Source: Paludibacteraceae bacterium
GTDB lineage: Bacteria; Bacteroidota; Bacteroidia; Bacteroidales; Paludibacteraceae
Length of the DNA: 64,000 nt
Direction: 5' to 3'
Assembly (NCBI GenBank): GCA_024401495.1
Contig: JAKSKW010000004.1
Span: forward strand, 43,969-107,968
Below are positions 17,702 to 27,740 of this stretch, one piece after another. A program made the position numbers and the translations under genes. The notes beneath the pieces were generated by a model. It saw nothing but the letters and a program-made list of their open reading frames with translations. It ran no database searches and had not been told where the DNA came from. Position 1 is the first letter of the stretch. Each line of letters opens with the position of its first letter.

Positions 17702-20700
17702 ATGAAGCAATTTAAGCTACTTAACAATGTTGTTGGTGGAGTTGTGTTTCTGATCTCTTTGGTCGTTTACCTACTCACTATTGAGCCAACAGCCAGTTTC
17801 TGGGATTGCGGCGAGTTTATCAGTACCGCATACAAGTTAGAAATCGGACATCCACCGGGAGCGCCATTCTTTATGTTGATGGCAAGATTCTTTACACTAT
17901 TTGCCTCGGATGTCCACCAAGTAGCTAAAATGGTCAATGTGTTCTCGGCATTCATGTCGGCTTTGACTATTCTATTCCTATTCTGGACAATCACTCATTT
18001 GGCAAGACGTTTGGTCATTAAAAATGAGGAGGACTTTTCTCTTGGCAACACTATCGCCATTCTTGGTGCTGGTGCTGTAGGTGCGTTGGCTTACACATTC
18101 TCCGACACATTCTGGTTCTCAGCTGTGGAGGCAGAGGTTTATGCGTCATCTTCAATGTTCACAGCCGTTGTCTTCTGGGCAATGCTTAAATGGGAAGACG
18201 TTGCAGACAAACCATTTGCTAACAGATGGTTGGTACTTATTGCATACTTGATGGGACTTTCAGTAGGTGTCCACCTATTGAACTTGCTTTGTATTCCTGC
18301 CCTTGTGCTTGTCTACTATTTCAGAAAGTATAAGTTTAGTTGGAAGGGCGTAGGAATCTCATTGTTGATATCAGTCATTCTTTTGGCAATTATCCTATAC
18401 GGTATCGTGCCAGGATTCGTGACTGTTGCTGGATGGTTTGAGTTGTTGTTCGTCAACACTTTCGGATGCTCATTCAACACTGGAGTGATCATCTACAGCA
18501 TCGCGCTAATCTCTTGCTTAGTAGGCGGAATCTACACTTCTTACTCTGAGAAGTATGTAGGTTCAAAAATTCCGACAATTCTATTTATTGTTTCGGTAAC
18601 TCTTCTTGGCATCCCATTCTTCGGCAGCCATATCTTCTTAGGTTTGATAATCATTGCCGCTATGATTGCTTACTTCTTTTTCATCAAGAAAGAAGACAAC
18701 GCGACAATGCCATTGCTTAACACTGTGCTTACTTGCTTGACAGTGATCCTACTTGGATACTCGTCGTACGCAACTTTGGTTATCCGAAGCAGTGCTAACC
18801 CAACAATGGATCAGAACTCACCAGACGATGTGTTCTCATTGAAGAGCTATTTGAACCGTGACCAGTATGGTGACACTCCTCTTCTATACGGAGAGAGCTT
18901 CGCTTCTGAGTTCAAGTACGACAAGAGTGGTTCAGTCGCAAAGGATTATGGTGAGGATCTTTGGGCTAAGAAGATCAAAGACAACGAAAAAGAGCCTGAC
19001 CAGTACTACGCATACGACAAGAAGACAAAGTATATCTACCAAGACCAGTTCTTGATGGTTTTCCCTCGTATGTACTCACGTCAAGCCAGCCACATCTCAG
19101 CTTACAAAAGTTGGTCTAACTTCACAGGAAAGAAGGTCAAGGCCGACGACGGCAAGAAAGTGGAAGTGCCTACATTCGGCGACAACATGGCATATTTCTT
19201 CCGTTACCAGATTGGTTTCATGTACTGGAGATATTTCATGTGGAACTTTGTAGGTCGACAGAATGATATTCAGGGACACGGTGAGATCACTCACGGAAAC
19301 TGGATATCAGGTATCGACATACTAGATAGTTGGAGACTTGGAGACCAGTCGTCTCTACCAGATGATTTAAAGAACAACAAGGGAAGAAACTGCTATTACT
19401 TCCTACCTTTGATTCTTGGTTTACTTGGTATTCTATACCAGTTCAACAAAAACCAAAAAGGAACAGAGAGTTTCTTGCTTGTCAGCGTTTTATTCTTCAT
19501 GACAGGTCTGGCTATCGTGGTTTACTTGAACCAATATCCATACCAGCCACGTGAACGTGACTATGCATATGCGGGTAGTTTCTATGCGTTCTGTATCTGG
19601 ATTGGTTTAGGAGTGCTATTTATCTTCGATTTTATCAAAGCTTTTGTAGACAAACGAATCGCCGCAATTATCGCATTCCTATTGTCTTCGAGCGTGCCTA
19701 CAATCATGGCCGTAGAGAACTGGGATGACCACGACCGTAGCGACAGATACACTTGCCGCGACTACGGTGCTAACTACTTGAAGACAATCCCAGAGAACGG
19801 AGTCATCTTCACTAACGGAGATAACGATACATTCCCATTGTGGTACAACCAGGAGGTTGAGGGTGTAGGTTCAGATTGCCGCGTCGCCAACCTTTCATAC
19901 TTGCAGATGGGATGGTATATCGACCAGATGCAGCGTGACGCATACAAGTCGAAAGCCCTTCCAATGGGAATGAAGAGCAAAGATTACTCTAACGGCAAGT
20001 TGGACGTAGCTTATATCGACAAACGTATCGACAAGGAGATCACTATCGACGAAGGATTCAAATACTTGCTTGACAAACGTACAGCTAAGCAGCTTGGATA
20101 CAGAGAGGGCATCGATGTGCTTCCTTCAACTAAGCTTGTACAGCACGTTGACAAGAATGCAGTTGTTGCTGCCGGTATTGTTGATCCTAAGGATACAATC
20201 CGCGTTATTAAGGATACAGTCATGATGGTCAACCAGCCAAATCCAAACAATGGTGGCAAGACAGAGCCTCATTTGAGACCGGTAAAGATGGATATGACCA
20301 AGAAGATCATCGAGGACATCAAGATCGACTTGAGCAAGAAATCTTACCTTGGAAAGCAGGATCTGTTCATTCTTGACTTGATCCGCTCAAATAAGGATTG
20401 GAAGACACCAATCTACTTCGCAGTCACAGTCGGCAGAGACAGCTATCTTGGTCTTGACCAGTATCTTGAGCTTGAGGGTATGGCATACCGTTTGGTTCCA
20501 TACAAAACTCAGGGAGGAGTCAATACTGAGAAGATGTACGACAACATGATAAACAAGTTCGAATGGGGCAACGTAAGTCAGCCAGGCATCTACATGGACG
20601 AAAACAATTGCCGTATGGCCAGAACATTCCGTCACATGTTCGTGCGTCTTGCTTCTGAGCTTGCTGAGGAAGGTCAGAAAGAGAAGGCAATCGAGGTGCT

Positions 20701-21025
20701 TGACAAGTGTACGAAAGAGATCCCGACATACAATGTACCTGCAGATCTAACATCATGCAACATCGCTCATTTGTATGCAAGTCTTGGAGAGAAGGAAAAA
20801 GCAGAGTCGATAATCGACGAGATCTTCGAAATGGGCAAGCAGTATAGAGCATGGAACTTGGCTCTTTCAAGAACAGAAAGAAAATTAGCTTCTGAGGATA
20901 TCACAGAACGTTTCGACATGATGAGATACATAGCAGCTACAGCTTCAAAGGTATGCAGCAAGGAGAAAGCCGATGAAATCCGCAAAGAGGTTGAAGATTT
21001 CTACCAGGAGATTGAGCAAGAATAA
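17702..21025 (+). CDS. DUF2723-family membrane protein (GT-C / protein O-mannosyltransferase-like)
   Basis: The 1107-residue protein starts with a hydrophobic half (about 12-13 helices to residue 665) and ends in a soluble region with helical TPR-like repeats (about 980-1100). After the first helix comes EPTASFWDCGEFISTAYKLEIGHPPGAPF, where the acidic D-E pair matches the first periplasmic loop of GT-C glycosyltransferases, such as protein O-mannosyltransferases. The family is near-universal in Bacteroidota and is thought to glycosylate exported substrates from a lipid-linked donor; the exact reaction is not established here. It is followed after 7 bp by a polysaccharide deacetylase, suggesting cotranscription. 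Confidence 0.85.
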   Translation: MKQFKLLNNVVGGVVFLISLVVYLLTIEPTASFWDCGEFISTAYKLEIGHPPGAPFFMLMARFFTLFASDVHQVAKMVNVFSAFMSALTILFLFWTITHLARRLVIKNEEDFSLGNTIAILGAGAVGALAYTFSDTFWFSAVEAEVYASSSMFTAVVFWAMLKWEDVADKPFANRWLVLIAYLMGLSVGVHLLNLLCIPALVLVYYFRKYKFSWKGVGISLLISVILLAIILYGIVPGFVTVAGWFELLFVNTFGCSFNTGVIIYSIALISCLVGGIYTSYSEKYVGSKIPTILFIVSVTLLGIPFFGSHIFLGLIIIAAMIAYFFFIKKEDNATMPLLNTVLTCLTVILLGYSSYATLVIRSSANPTMDQNSPDDVFSLKSYLNRDQYGDTPLLYGESFASEFKYDKSGSVAKDYGEDLWAKKIKDNEKEPDQYYAYDKKTKYIYQDQFLMVFPRMYSRQASHISAYKSWSNFTGKKVKADDGKKVEVPTFGDNMAYFFRYQIGFMYWRYFMWNFVGRQNDIQGHGEITHGNWISGIDILDSWRLGDQSSLPDDLKNNKGRNCYYFLPLILGLLGILYQFNKNQKGTESFLLVSVLFFMTGLAIVVYLNQYPYQPRERDYAYAGSFYAFCIWIGLGVLFIFDFIKAFVDKRIAAIIAFLLSSSVPTIMAVENWDDHDRSDRYTCRDYGANYLKTIPENGVIFTNGDNDTFPLWYNQEVEGVGSDCRVANLSYLQMGWYIDQMQRDAYKSKALPMGMKSKDYSNGKLDVAYIDKRIDKEITIDEGFKYLLDKRTAKQLGYREGIDVLPSTKLVQHVDKNAVVAAGIVDPKDTIRVIKDTVMMVNQPNPNNGGKTEPHLRPVKMDMTKKIIEDIKIDLSKKSYLGKQDLFILDLIRSNKDWKTPIYFAVTVGRDSYLGLDQYLELEGMAYRLVPYKTQGGVNTEKMYDNMINKFEWGNVSQPGIYMDENNCRMARTFRHMFVRLASELAEEGQKEKAIEVLDKCTKEIPTYNVPADLTSCNIAHLYASLGEKEKAESIIDEIFEMGKQYRAWNLALSRTERKLASEDITERFDMMRYIAATASKVCSKEKADEIRKEVEDFYQEIEQE

Positions 21026-21032
21026 TTAACTG

Positions 21033-21650
21033 ATGATTATAGAACAACCACCACGTCTGTTCAGGGCATTTTTCCCCTGGACGACGTGGCGTATAAAAAA
21101 GCAGGAAGATAAAGTCATTTATCTCACATTCGACGACGGTCCGATTCCAGAAGTGACGGAATGGGTGCTCGACGTACTCGACCGTTATAATGTGAAAGCG
21201 ACATTCTTCTGTGTTGGAGATAACGTTCGCAAACACCCGGACATCTTCAAGATGGTAGTGGAGAGAGGGCACAACGTCGGCAACCACACCTATAATCATC
21301 TCCGTTCGTGGGGCACATCAGCCAAACGCTACTGTGAGAACGTGGAGAAAGCCAACCAGCTAATTCATTCCCCACTCTTTCGCCCACCACACGGAATTAT
21401 TCGTCCTACCACTATCCTCTTTCTCAGAAAGAGATACAAGATTGTGATGTGGGACGTGGTGACAAGAGATTACAACAAAAATCTCACTCCTGATGACATC
21501 TTCGACAAAGTGAAGAAATATGCCAGAAACGGATCCATCATCGTCTTCCATGATTCATTGAAGTCGAGAAAAAATATTGAGGGAGCTCTGGCAAAAAGCA
21601 TTGAATGGCTCTTAAAAGAAGGCTATTCATTCAAAAAAATAGATTATTAA
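21033..21650 (+). CDS. Small polysaccharide deacetylase (NodB/CE4)
   Basis: The 205-residue protein holds all five CE4 motifs in order: TFDDGP (32-37), GNHTYNH (83-89), RPPHG (117-121), the W140-DVVTRDY segment and VFHDS (171-175). The two Asp and two His that bind zinc and the catalytic base are present, so it should be active. It has no typical signal peptide, although residues 8-20 are hydrophobic. The gene lies 7 bp downstream of the DUF2723 gene, suggesting that both act on the same glycan. Confidence 0.9.
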   Translation: MIIEQPPRLFRAFFPWTTWRIKKQEDKVIYLTFDDGPIPEVTEWVLDVLDRYNVKATFFCVGDNVRKHPDIFKMVVERGHNVGNHTYNHLRSWGTSAKRYCENVEKANQLIHSPLFRPPHGIIRPTTILFLRKRYKIVMWDVVTRDYNKNLTPDDIFDKVKKYARNGSIIVFHDSLKSRKNIEGALAKSIEWLLKEGYSFKKIDY

Positions 21651-21677
21651 CATCTCATTGAGATCCGGCACTCCGAA

Positions 21678-21702
21678 AGACGGTGCATGCCCCGTCTCTA
21701 CA
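21678..21702. repeat. Family B palindrome (AGACG..CGTCT)
   Basis: AGACGGTGCATGCCCCGTCTC forms an imperfect hairpin downstream of the deacetylase and 21 bp before purD. It is related to a better copy at 61222 and to the copies at 31801, 34905 and 35603. It could act as a weak terminator. Confidence 0.5.
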
Positions 21703-21722
21703 AGAGAAAAAACAAAACATAG

Positions 21723-23021
21723 ATGAACGTACTAATATTGGGAAGCGGAGGTAGAGAGAATGCCTTGGCTTGGAAGATTAGAGAGAGCAAGAAAGTAGAC
21801 AACCTTTTCGTTGCGCCAGGTAACGCTGGAACAGAGCTTCTTACAAGAGAGGTTAACGGAAAGACTGTAGGTTGCAAGAACGTAGCAATGAAGGCTGACG
21901 ATTTCGACGCAATCAAGAAGTTCGTGCTTGAGAACGACATCGAAATGGTAGTTGTAGGACCAGAGGATCCACTTGTAAAGGGTATCTACGATTATTTCAA
22001 GAGCGACGCTGCACTTAAGAGCATTAAGGTGATCGGACCATCTAAGGAAGGTGCAAGATTGGAAGGAAGTAAAGACTTCGCCAAGGCATTCATGATGCGT
22101 CACAACATCCCAACTGCAAGATACAAGAGTTTCACAAACGAGACAATCGAGGATGCATTCGCATTCCTTGCTGAACTTGAGGCTCCATACGTGCTAAAGG
22201 CAGACGGTTTGGCAGCAGGCAAGGGTGTACTTATCCTTAACACACTTGAGGAGGCAAAAGCAGAGCTTAAGACAATGTTGACTGGTAAGTTTGGCGACGC
22301 CAGCAAGACAGTTGTCATCGAGGAGTTCTTGTCAGGTATCGAGTGCTCTGTATTCGTTCTTTCAGATGGAAAGAACTACAAGGTGCTTCCTGTAGCAAAA
22401 GACTACAAGCGTATCGGAGAGGGAGACAAGGGACTTAACACAGGTGGTATGGGAGCCGTTTCGCCAGTGCCATTTGCCGACAAGACATTCATGAAGAAGG
22501 TTGAGGAGCGTATCATCATCCCTACTGTAGAAGGTTTGGCAAAAGAGAACATCACATACAAAGGTTTCATCTTCCTTGGTTTGATCAACGTGAAGAACGA
22601 GCCAATGGTAATCGAGTACAACGTACGTATGGGAGATCCAGAGACAGAGGCTGTTATGCTTCGTGTCAAGGGAGACTTGGTTGACGCATTCGAGGGTGTT
22701 GCAGCAGGAGATTTGGACAAGCGCACACTTGAGGAGGACGAGCGTACAGCTGTAACAGTGATGTTGGTATCAGGTGGTTATCCAGAGGAGTACGAGAAGA
22801 ACAAGGTCATCACCGGTCTTGACAAGGTGAAGGATTCAATCGCATTCCACGCCGGAACAAAGATGGTGGATGGCAAGGTGTTGACAAACGGTGGACGTGT
22901 AATCTCAATCAGTTCATACGGTGCTACAAAGGCAGAGGCTCTTGCTAAGTCATTCGCCAATGCACAGGTTATCGACTTCGAGAAGAAATACTTCCGTCGC
23001 GATATCGGATTTGATTTATAA
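21723..23021 (+). CDS. purD: Phosphoribosylamine-glycine ligase
   Basis: At 432 residues the length matches PurD. The N-terminal domain starts [16 protein letters not shown], and the ATP-grasp domain has [17 protein letters not shown] and [17 protein letters not shown]; the metal-binding segment [15 protein letters not shown] follows. PurD joins glycine to 5-phosphoribosylamine, the second step of purine synthesis, in the cytoplasm. Codon use in this gene is more regular than in the polysaccharide locus, as expected for a housekeeping gene. Confidence 0.97.
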   Translation: MNVLILGSGGRENALAWKIRESKKVDNLFVAPGNAGTELLTREVNGKTVGCKNVAMKADDFDAIKKFVLENDIEMVVVGPEDPLVKGIYDYFKSDAALKSIKVIGPSKEGARLEGSKDFAKAFMMRHNIPTARYKSFTNETIEDAFAFLAELEAPYVLKADGLAAGKGVLILNTLEEAKAELKTMLTGKFGDASKTVVIEEFLSGIECSVFVLSDGKNYKVLPVAKDYKRIGEGDKGLNTGGMGAVSPVPFADKTFMKKVEERIIIPTVEGLAKENITYKGFIFLGLINVKNEPMVIEYNVRMGDPETEAVMLRVKGDLVDAFEGVAAGDLDKRTLEEDERTAVTVMLVSGGYPEEYEKNKVITGLDKVKDSIAFHAGTKMVDGKVLTNGGRVISISSYGATKAEALAKSFANAQVIDFEKKYFRRDIGFDL

Positions 23022-23036
23022 TTTTTGCAATGTAGT

Positions 23037-23055
23037 GGCGGTCCTCGTGACCGCC
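23037..23055. repeat. Short GC-rich hairpin after purD
   Basis: GGCGGTC, loop CTCGT, GACCGCC: a perfect 7-bp stem 16 bp after the purD stop, with no T-run on the plus strand. It may be a 3' mRNA stabiliser or a short repeat unit. Confidence 0.55.
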
Positions 23056-23086
23056 CATATATCATAAATCCAACAACCACAGAAAG

Positions 23087-24091
23087 ATGTACAACGGTAG
23101 TTTTCAAGACAAAGTAAAACCATCATTAGTCGCATACATAGCCATTGTGTGCGTCGCTCTTTTGTTGTGGTTGATTCCATTCAACGCCACATTCCTTCTC
23201 TCGAAAGCAGGGAATCTAAGATTCATGGCGTTGCTGGAAAGCTTGGTTGAGGTGCCTACGTTAGTGACCTATTGGGTAAATTTTGCACTTATCCTATTAA
23301 TTGGTTTTGCATTAGGCCTTATCAACAGTGCGTTTTCTCTATTGAAAGCGCCAACGATACTGCCGACGGTGCTGTGTATTTTTGTAATGATCATTTCACT
23401 TGAGAAAGAGGGCATCAACTACGGCTACTTCCTAACCTTGATGGAATTGGCAATCATAGCATCAGCATTCGCATTGTCGGAAAGTTTTCATGAGTTGCAT
23501 TCTTTCAATATCGGTGGACTAATCACAATTGGTTCGGTTGTCTACACTCCATTCTCACTCAACGTGATTCCGGTGCTTGCCTTTCTATACTTTAGCAACC
23601 GTATTCAGTTGAAGACAGTGTTGAGCATCATAATCGGTGGACTCACAATCGCCATCTATGCTGTGGCGGGAATCTATCAGTTGGGTTACTTTGATGGCAT
23701 TTCGTGGACAGCAGCCCCAAGCTTCAGTCTCAACGATTTCTCTGAATTTGAAAAGTTCGGAAGATTCAGCAAGATATTCTACGGATATCTGCTAGTCTTC
23801 ATCTTCGTATGTGTGATGCGACTTTCAAGCCACTATAGCAACAAGAGCATCCAGCAACGAGGAAAATATTCATTGTTGTCAGTGATCATCGTGCTTGCCA
23901 CATTCTTTGCGGTGGCAATGAACTTCGGATTCGAATCGATGTTGAGCACAATCATCACACTCGGCACATTTTGTATAGGTGGAGCCGTAACTTTATTTTA
24001 TAGACGAGAACTAATAATCACTTGGATGTACCGTCTGTTTGTTTTGCTGGCAGTCGGTTATCTTGCTGTGAAACTAATCGGATTGGAATAA
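23087..24091 (+). CDS. Multi-pass membrane protein, resembles the Bacteroidota DUF6427 family
   Basis: A 334-residue protein with about 9-10 membrane helices and no cytoplasmic catalytic motif that I recognise. The N-terminal part FNATFLLSKAGNLRFMALLE and LGLINSAFSLL reminds me of DUF6427, a family found near purD in Bacteroidales, but I cannot confirm this without a search. The stop codon overlaps the next start (TAATG), so the two are translationally coupled. Confidence 0.6.
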   Translation: MYNGSFQDKVKPSLVAYIAIVCVALLLWLIPFNATFLLSKAGNLRFMALLESLVEVPTLVTYWVNFALILLIGFALGLINSAFSLLKAPTILPTVLCIFVMIISLEKEGINYGYFLTLMELAIIASAFALSESFHELHSFNIGGLITIGSVVYTPFSLNVIPVLAFLYFSNRIQLKTVLSIIIGGLTIAIYAVAGIYQLGYFDGISWTAAPSFSLNDFSEFEKFGRFSKIFYGYLLVFIFVCVMRLSSHYSNKSIQQRGKYSLLSVIIVLATFFAVAMNFGFESMLSTIITLGTFCIGGAVTLFYRRELIITWMYRLFVLLAVGYLAVKLIGLE

Positions 24092-24549
24092 TGGATCTAA
24101 CCTGGCTTGCAGAATACGGATGTTGGGGACTGTTTTTAGCTGCTTTTTTAGCAGCGACGGTACTACCCTTGCCTTCTGAGGCTGTATTCTCAATAGTTTT
24201 GGCATCTGGAGCCAACAGATACTATGTTTTATTGGCCGCCATAGCAGGCAACACACTTGGAGCCATGACCTGCTATGCACTAGGTTATCTCGGAAAGACA
24301 GAATGGCTTACCAAATACTGTGGTCTTGACGAGGGAAAAGTGGGAAAGGCGAAGAATTGGGTGCAGCAACGAGGCATCTGGCTTGGTTTCTTTTCCTTCA
24401 CGCCTGGCATCGGAGATTTCATTGTCATGGCACTCGGATTGATGCGTTCTCCATTTTGGGGCGTATTGTTCTGGGTCCTTTTTGGAAAGACAGTGAGATA
24501 CGCCGTTTGGATGGCAATTACTTACGGAGCATTTAGTTTATTGAATTAA
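24091..24549 (+). CDS. YqaA/DedA-like membrane protein
   Basis: A 152-residue protein with four or so hydrophobic segments. The opening GLFLAAFLAATVLPLPSEAVF and later GNTLGAMTCYALGYLGK and FFSFTPGIGDFIVMALGL match the SNARE-associated/DedA superfamily, YqaA branch. DedA relatives move undecaprenyl phosphate or other lipids, but no function is known for YqaA. I chose ATG 24091, which overlaps the upstream stop by one base; an in-frame ATG at 24022 lies inside the preceding gene and is less likely. Confidence 0.82.
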   Translation: MDLTWLAEYGCWGLFLAAFLAATVLPLPSEAVFSIVLASGANRYYVLLAAIAGNTLGAMTCYALGYLGKTEWLTKYCGLDEGKVGKAKNWVQQRGIWLGFFSFTPGIGDFIVMALGLMRSPFWGVLFWVLFGKTVRYAVWMAITYGAFSLLN

Positions 24550-24552
24550 TAT

Positions 24553-25848
24553 ATGAAACTACGCAATTTATTATTATACATAACCGCTTTCACATTGGCG
24601 GCAGTAAATACAGGTTGTAAGGACGACAAGGAGTCTGACACTCCGGATCCTAGAATCCGCCGCGTCTTGATTCCTCAGTTAGGCAATGTCAATTTCATTG
24701 TCAACGACTTCGAAGGTAAGATATACAACTATGACTCTTTGGCTTATGGCACAAGAGTAGACTCGCTTTACCCTACTTTCTATAGTTATAACACCAGTAG
24801 TGGTAACAACCTAAGTTTTCAGTATTCTTACGACGGCATTAACTTCATCGATTTTAGAAACACAGTGGCAATAAATTTCTCGAAGCCAGTGAAATTTGTT
24901 TCTACTAACACTGAAGATAATTCCAAGAAAGAGTACATGTTGGATGTTCGTGTTCACAGATATGACGTAGAAGCATTCCAATGGACTAACATCAGCACCG
25001 TCGCAGAATTGGGAGAAACTATTCTTTCTCAGAAATCTATCATGTACAACGACGTGATGATGCAGTTCATTCAGACTGCCACTGACCTCAAAGTTCTGTC
25101 TTCTGTCGACGGAAAACAGTGGAGCAGCAAACTTATCGCAGAATCTGAGGTGTTAGAATTACCTACTCTATGTTCAATTGACGATTCAATATTCGTCCAG
25201 GGCAAATCAGGAGCCATCTACGCTGCGAACTTCAATAATCTGCAATTCAACAAGTTTGATGCCATTCCTAGCGGACAATTACTATACGCGCTCAACAACC
25301 AAATATGGGTGCTTGACGGAAGCGACATCAAATCGTACAGTAAAAACGGAGAGCCAAAAATATCACAGCCTCTTCCTGAGAAATTTGTGGTAGATACGCT
25401 TTGCCCGTTCACAGCGCCAAGTGGAAACACAATTCTTGGCTACCTTTACGCTAAAAAAGAGAATAACGCAGAGATCTGGGCTGCAGACAGATATGGCAAC
25501 GTAGAGTGTTTGACTGATGCATCATTCGGATTACCATACATGGATAAAGCTATTACTTTTAGATTCGGCAACAACCTTAGCATTATCGGTGGAATAGCGG
25601 TAGACGGAACATACTCTACTAAGTGTTATACATCTGACAACAGCGGTTTGTCGTGGACTACAGATGAGCACAAAGACCTTGGCAGCACAGTCGGATCTTT
25701 GTCGGATGCAGGTCTATTCCAAATTGGCAATAAAGGTGAGTTCATCCTAATCGGAGGAAAAACTGCAAATGGTCAGAGCAACAATGTTTGGGCACTGCGT
25801 CTTAAAAAGCTTCTTCTTGAGGAGTCGTTTCTTAACAAGATAAAATAA
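24553..25848 (+). CDS. Predicted lipoprotein, DUF6242-like
   Basis: The 431-residue product starts with a lipoprotein signal peptide with Cys at residue 22 (lipobox NTGC), followed by acidic residues (KDDKESD), so it is probably an outer-membrane lipoprotein. An N-terminal beta domain (about 35-130, with [19 protein letters not shown]) precedes a beta-propeller-like region with repeated short strands (about 150-420). It resembles the DUF6242 family of Bacteroidales, a recollection not verified here. It is 3 bp after the YqaA gene and 1 bp before mnmG, so it is probably cotranscribed with both. Confidence 0.65.
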   Translation: MKLRNLLLYITAFTLAAVNTGCKDDKESDTPDPRIRRVLIPQLGNVNFIVNDFEGKIYNYDSLAYGTRVDSLYPTFYSYNTSSGNNLSFQYSYDGINFIDFRNTVAINFSKPVKFVSTNTEDNSKKEYMLDVRVHRYDVEAFQWTNISTVAELGETILSQKSIMYNDVMMQFIQTATDLKVLSSVDGKQWSSKLIAESEVLELPTLCSIDDSIFVQGKSGAIYAANFNNLQFNKFDAIPSGQLLYALNNQIWVLDGSDIKSYSKNGEPKISQPLPEKFVVDTLCPFTAPSGNTILGYLYAKKENNAEIWAADRYGNVECLTDASFGLPYMDKAITFRFGNNLSIIGGIAVDGTYSTKCYTSDNSGLSWTTDEHKDLGSTVGSLSDAGLFQIGNKGEFILIGGKTANGQSNNVWALRLKKLLLEESFLNKIK

Positions 25849-25849
25849 A

Positions 25850-27724
25850 ATGAAATTCAATTTCGATGTCATAGTTATCGGTGCAGGTCACGCTGGTTGC
25901 GAGGCGGCATCAGCAGCAGCCAACCTTGGTTCGCAGACTCTTCTCATCACTATGGATATGCACTCCATAGCGCAGATGAGCTGTAATCCTGCAGTGGGTG
26001 GTATTGCAAAAGGACAGATTGTAAGAGAGATCGACGCAATGGGCGGACAGATGGGTATCGTCACAGACCTTACTGCCATCCAGTACCGTATGCTCAACAA
26101 GTCGAAGGGTCCGGCAATGTGGAGTCCACGTAGCCAGTCGGATCGTCAACGTTTCTCGGAAAAGTGGAGAAGCCTACTTGAGAACACCGACAACCTCTGC
26201 ATCTGGCAGGACATGGCAAACGAATTATTGTTTGAAGGCAACTCAGTTTGCGGAGTTCGTACTGCACTCGGCGCAGAATTCAAAGCTAAATCAATCGTCA
26301 TCACAGCAGGTACATTCCTAAGCGGATTGATGCACTGTGGTAGACAACAGATAAAGGGAGGCCGTATCTCTGAACCAGCGTCGTACGGAATTAGCGAACA
26401 GCTAATGGCAAAGGGCATCAACGTCGGCAGAATGAAAACAGGTACACCAGTCAGAATTGACGGTCGTACAATCAATTTCGACGAGCTTGCTCCACAGGAC
26501 GGAGACAACGACTTCCATAAATTCTCTTATCTTGATTTCCAGCCACGTCCGCTAAAGCAGCGTCCGTGCTTCATCACATACACCAACGAGCAAACTCACG
26601 AGATTCTTCGTGCTGGTTTGCCTGAATCACCGCTTTACAACGGTCAGATCAAGAGTGTTGGTCCTCGCTACTGCCCAAGTATCGAGACAAAGATCGTGAC
26701 GTTTGCGGACAAGAATCAGCATCAGCTCTTCCTTGAGCCTGAAGGCGAGACAACTCAGGAGTATTACCTTAACGGATTCTCCTCTTCTCTACCCCTTCAT
26801 GTGCAGCTCAACGCACTACGCACAATCAAAGGTTTGGAGAATGTGCAAGTCTACCGTCCAGGTTATGCCATCGAATATGATTACTTCGATCCGACTCAGT
26901 TAAATCCAACATTGGAAAGCAAGCTCGTAGGCGGACTTTTCCTTGCCGGACAGGTAAATGGCACGACAGGATACGAAGAGGCCGCAGGACAGGGTTTAAT
27001 GGCCGGAATTAACGCACATTTGAAGTGCCACGGCAATCAGGAATTCGTATTGTCACGAAACGAGGCCTATATCGGTGTGCTAATCGACGATTTGATCACT
27101 AAAGGAGTGGATGAGCCATACCGTATGTTCACGTCGCGCGCAGAATACAGAATTTTGCTTCGTCAGGACGACGCAGATAGCCGATTGACTCGCAAATCCG
27201 CAGAAATCGGTCTTGCACGTAAAGATCGCGTCGACTTGCTAACTCAGAAGGAGGAGGAAGTCAACCGTTTGAAGGAATTCACGTCGACTTTCTCAATCAA
27301 GCCAGCATTGATCAATCCATTCTTGGAGACGCAGGGCACATCCCCACTTCGTGAAGGTTGCAAACTTATGGATTTGGTCAACCGTCCGCAGCTAAACTTC
27401 GATTCTTTGCGTCAGGCTATCCCAGCATTGCAGGAGGCGATCGATAAGATTCCAAACAGACGTGAGGAGATTGTGGAGTCGGCAGAGATTCTAATCAAGT
27501 ACAGCGGATATATCGCACGTGAGCAACAGATTGCTGACAAACTTACTCGCCTTGAGAATATCAAGATCAAAGGCAAGTTCGATTATATGTCGATCAAGAC
27601 TATTTCCACAGAGGCTCGCCAGAAACTTACACGTATCGATCCAGAGACAATCGGTCAGGCAAGCAGAATCTCAGGAATCAGTCCGAGCGACATCAACATC
27701 CTATTAGTTCTTTTGGGACGTTAA
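25850..27724 (+). CDS. mnmG: tRNA uridine-5-carboxymethylaminomethyl modification enzyme MnmG (GidA)
   Basis: At 624 residues the size fits MnmG. The FAD-binding motif [10 protein letters not shown] begins near residue 11, [12 protein letters not shown] near 47, [11 protein letters not shown] near 153, and the C-terminal segment [16 protein letters not shown] near 426. With MnmE it modifies U34 of several tRNAs using FAD and methylene-tetrahydrofolate. The ATG is one base after the preceding stop. All family motifs are intact. Confidence 0.97.
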   Translation: MKFNFDVIVIGAGHAGCEAASAAANLGSQTLLITMDMHSIAQMSCNPAVGGIAKGQIVREIDAMGGQMGIVTDLTAIQYRMLNKSKGPAMWSPRSQSDRQRFSEKWRSLLENTDNLCIWQDMANELLFEGNSVCGVRTALGAEFKAKSIVITAGTFLSGLMHCGRQQIKGGRISEPASYGISEQLMAKGINVGRMKTGTPVRIDGRTINFDELAPQDGDNDFHKFSYLDFQPRPLKQRPCFITYTNEQTHEILRAGLPESPLYNGQIKSVGPRYCPSIETKIVTFADKNQHQLFLEPEGETTQEYYLNGFSSSLPLHVQLNALRTIKGLENVQVYRPGYAIEYDYFDPTQLNPTLESKLVGGLFLAGQVNGTTGYEEAAGQGLMAGINAHLKCHGNQEFVLSRNEAYIGVLIDDLITKGVDEPYRMFTSRAEYRILLRQDDADSRLTRKSAEIGLARKDRVDLLTQKEEEVNRLKEFTSTFSIKPALINPFLETQGTSPLREGCKLMDLVNRPQLNFDSLRQAIPALQEAIDKIPNRREEIVESAEILIKYSGYIAREQQIADKLTRLENIKIKGKFDYMSIKTISTEARQKLTRIDPETIGQASRISGISPSDINILLVLLGR

Positions 27725-27740
27725 CCTTTAGAAAAAGAAA

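Noticed and set aside
24022..24090. Upstream extension of the YqaA-like gene
   Set aside because: It lies wholly inside the preceding membrane-protein gene, and ATG 24091 gives a membrane protein of the usual family length.
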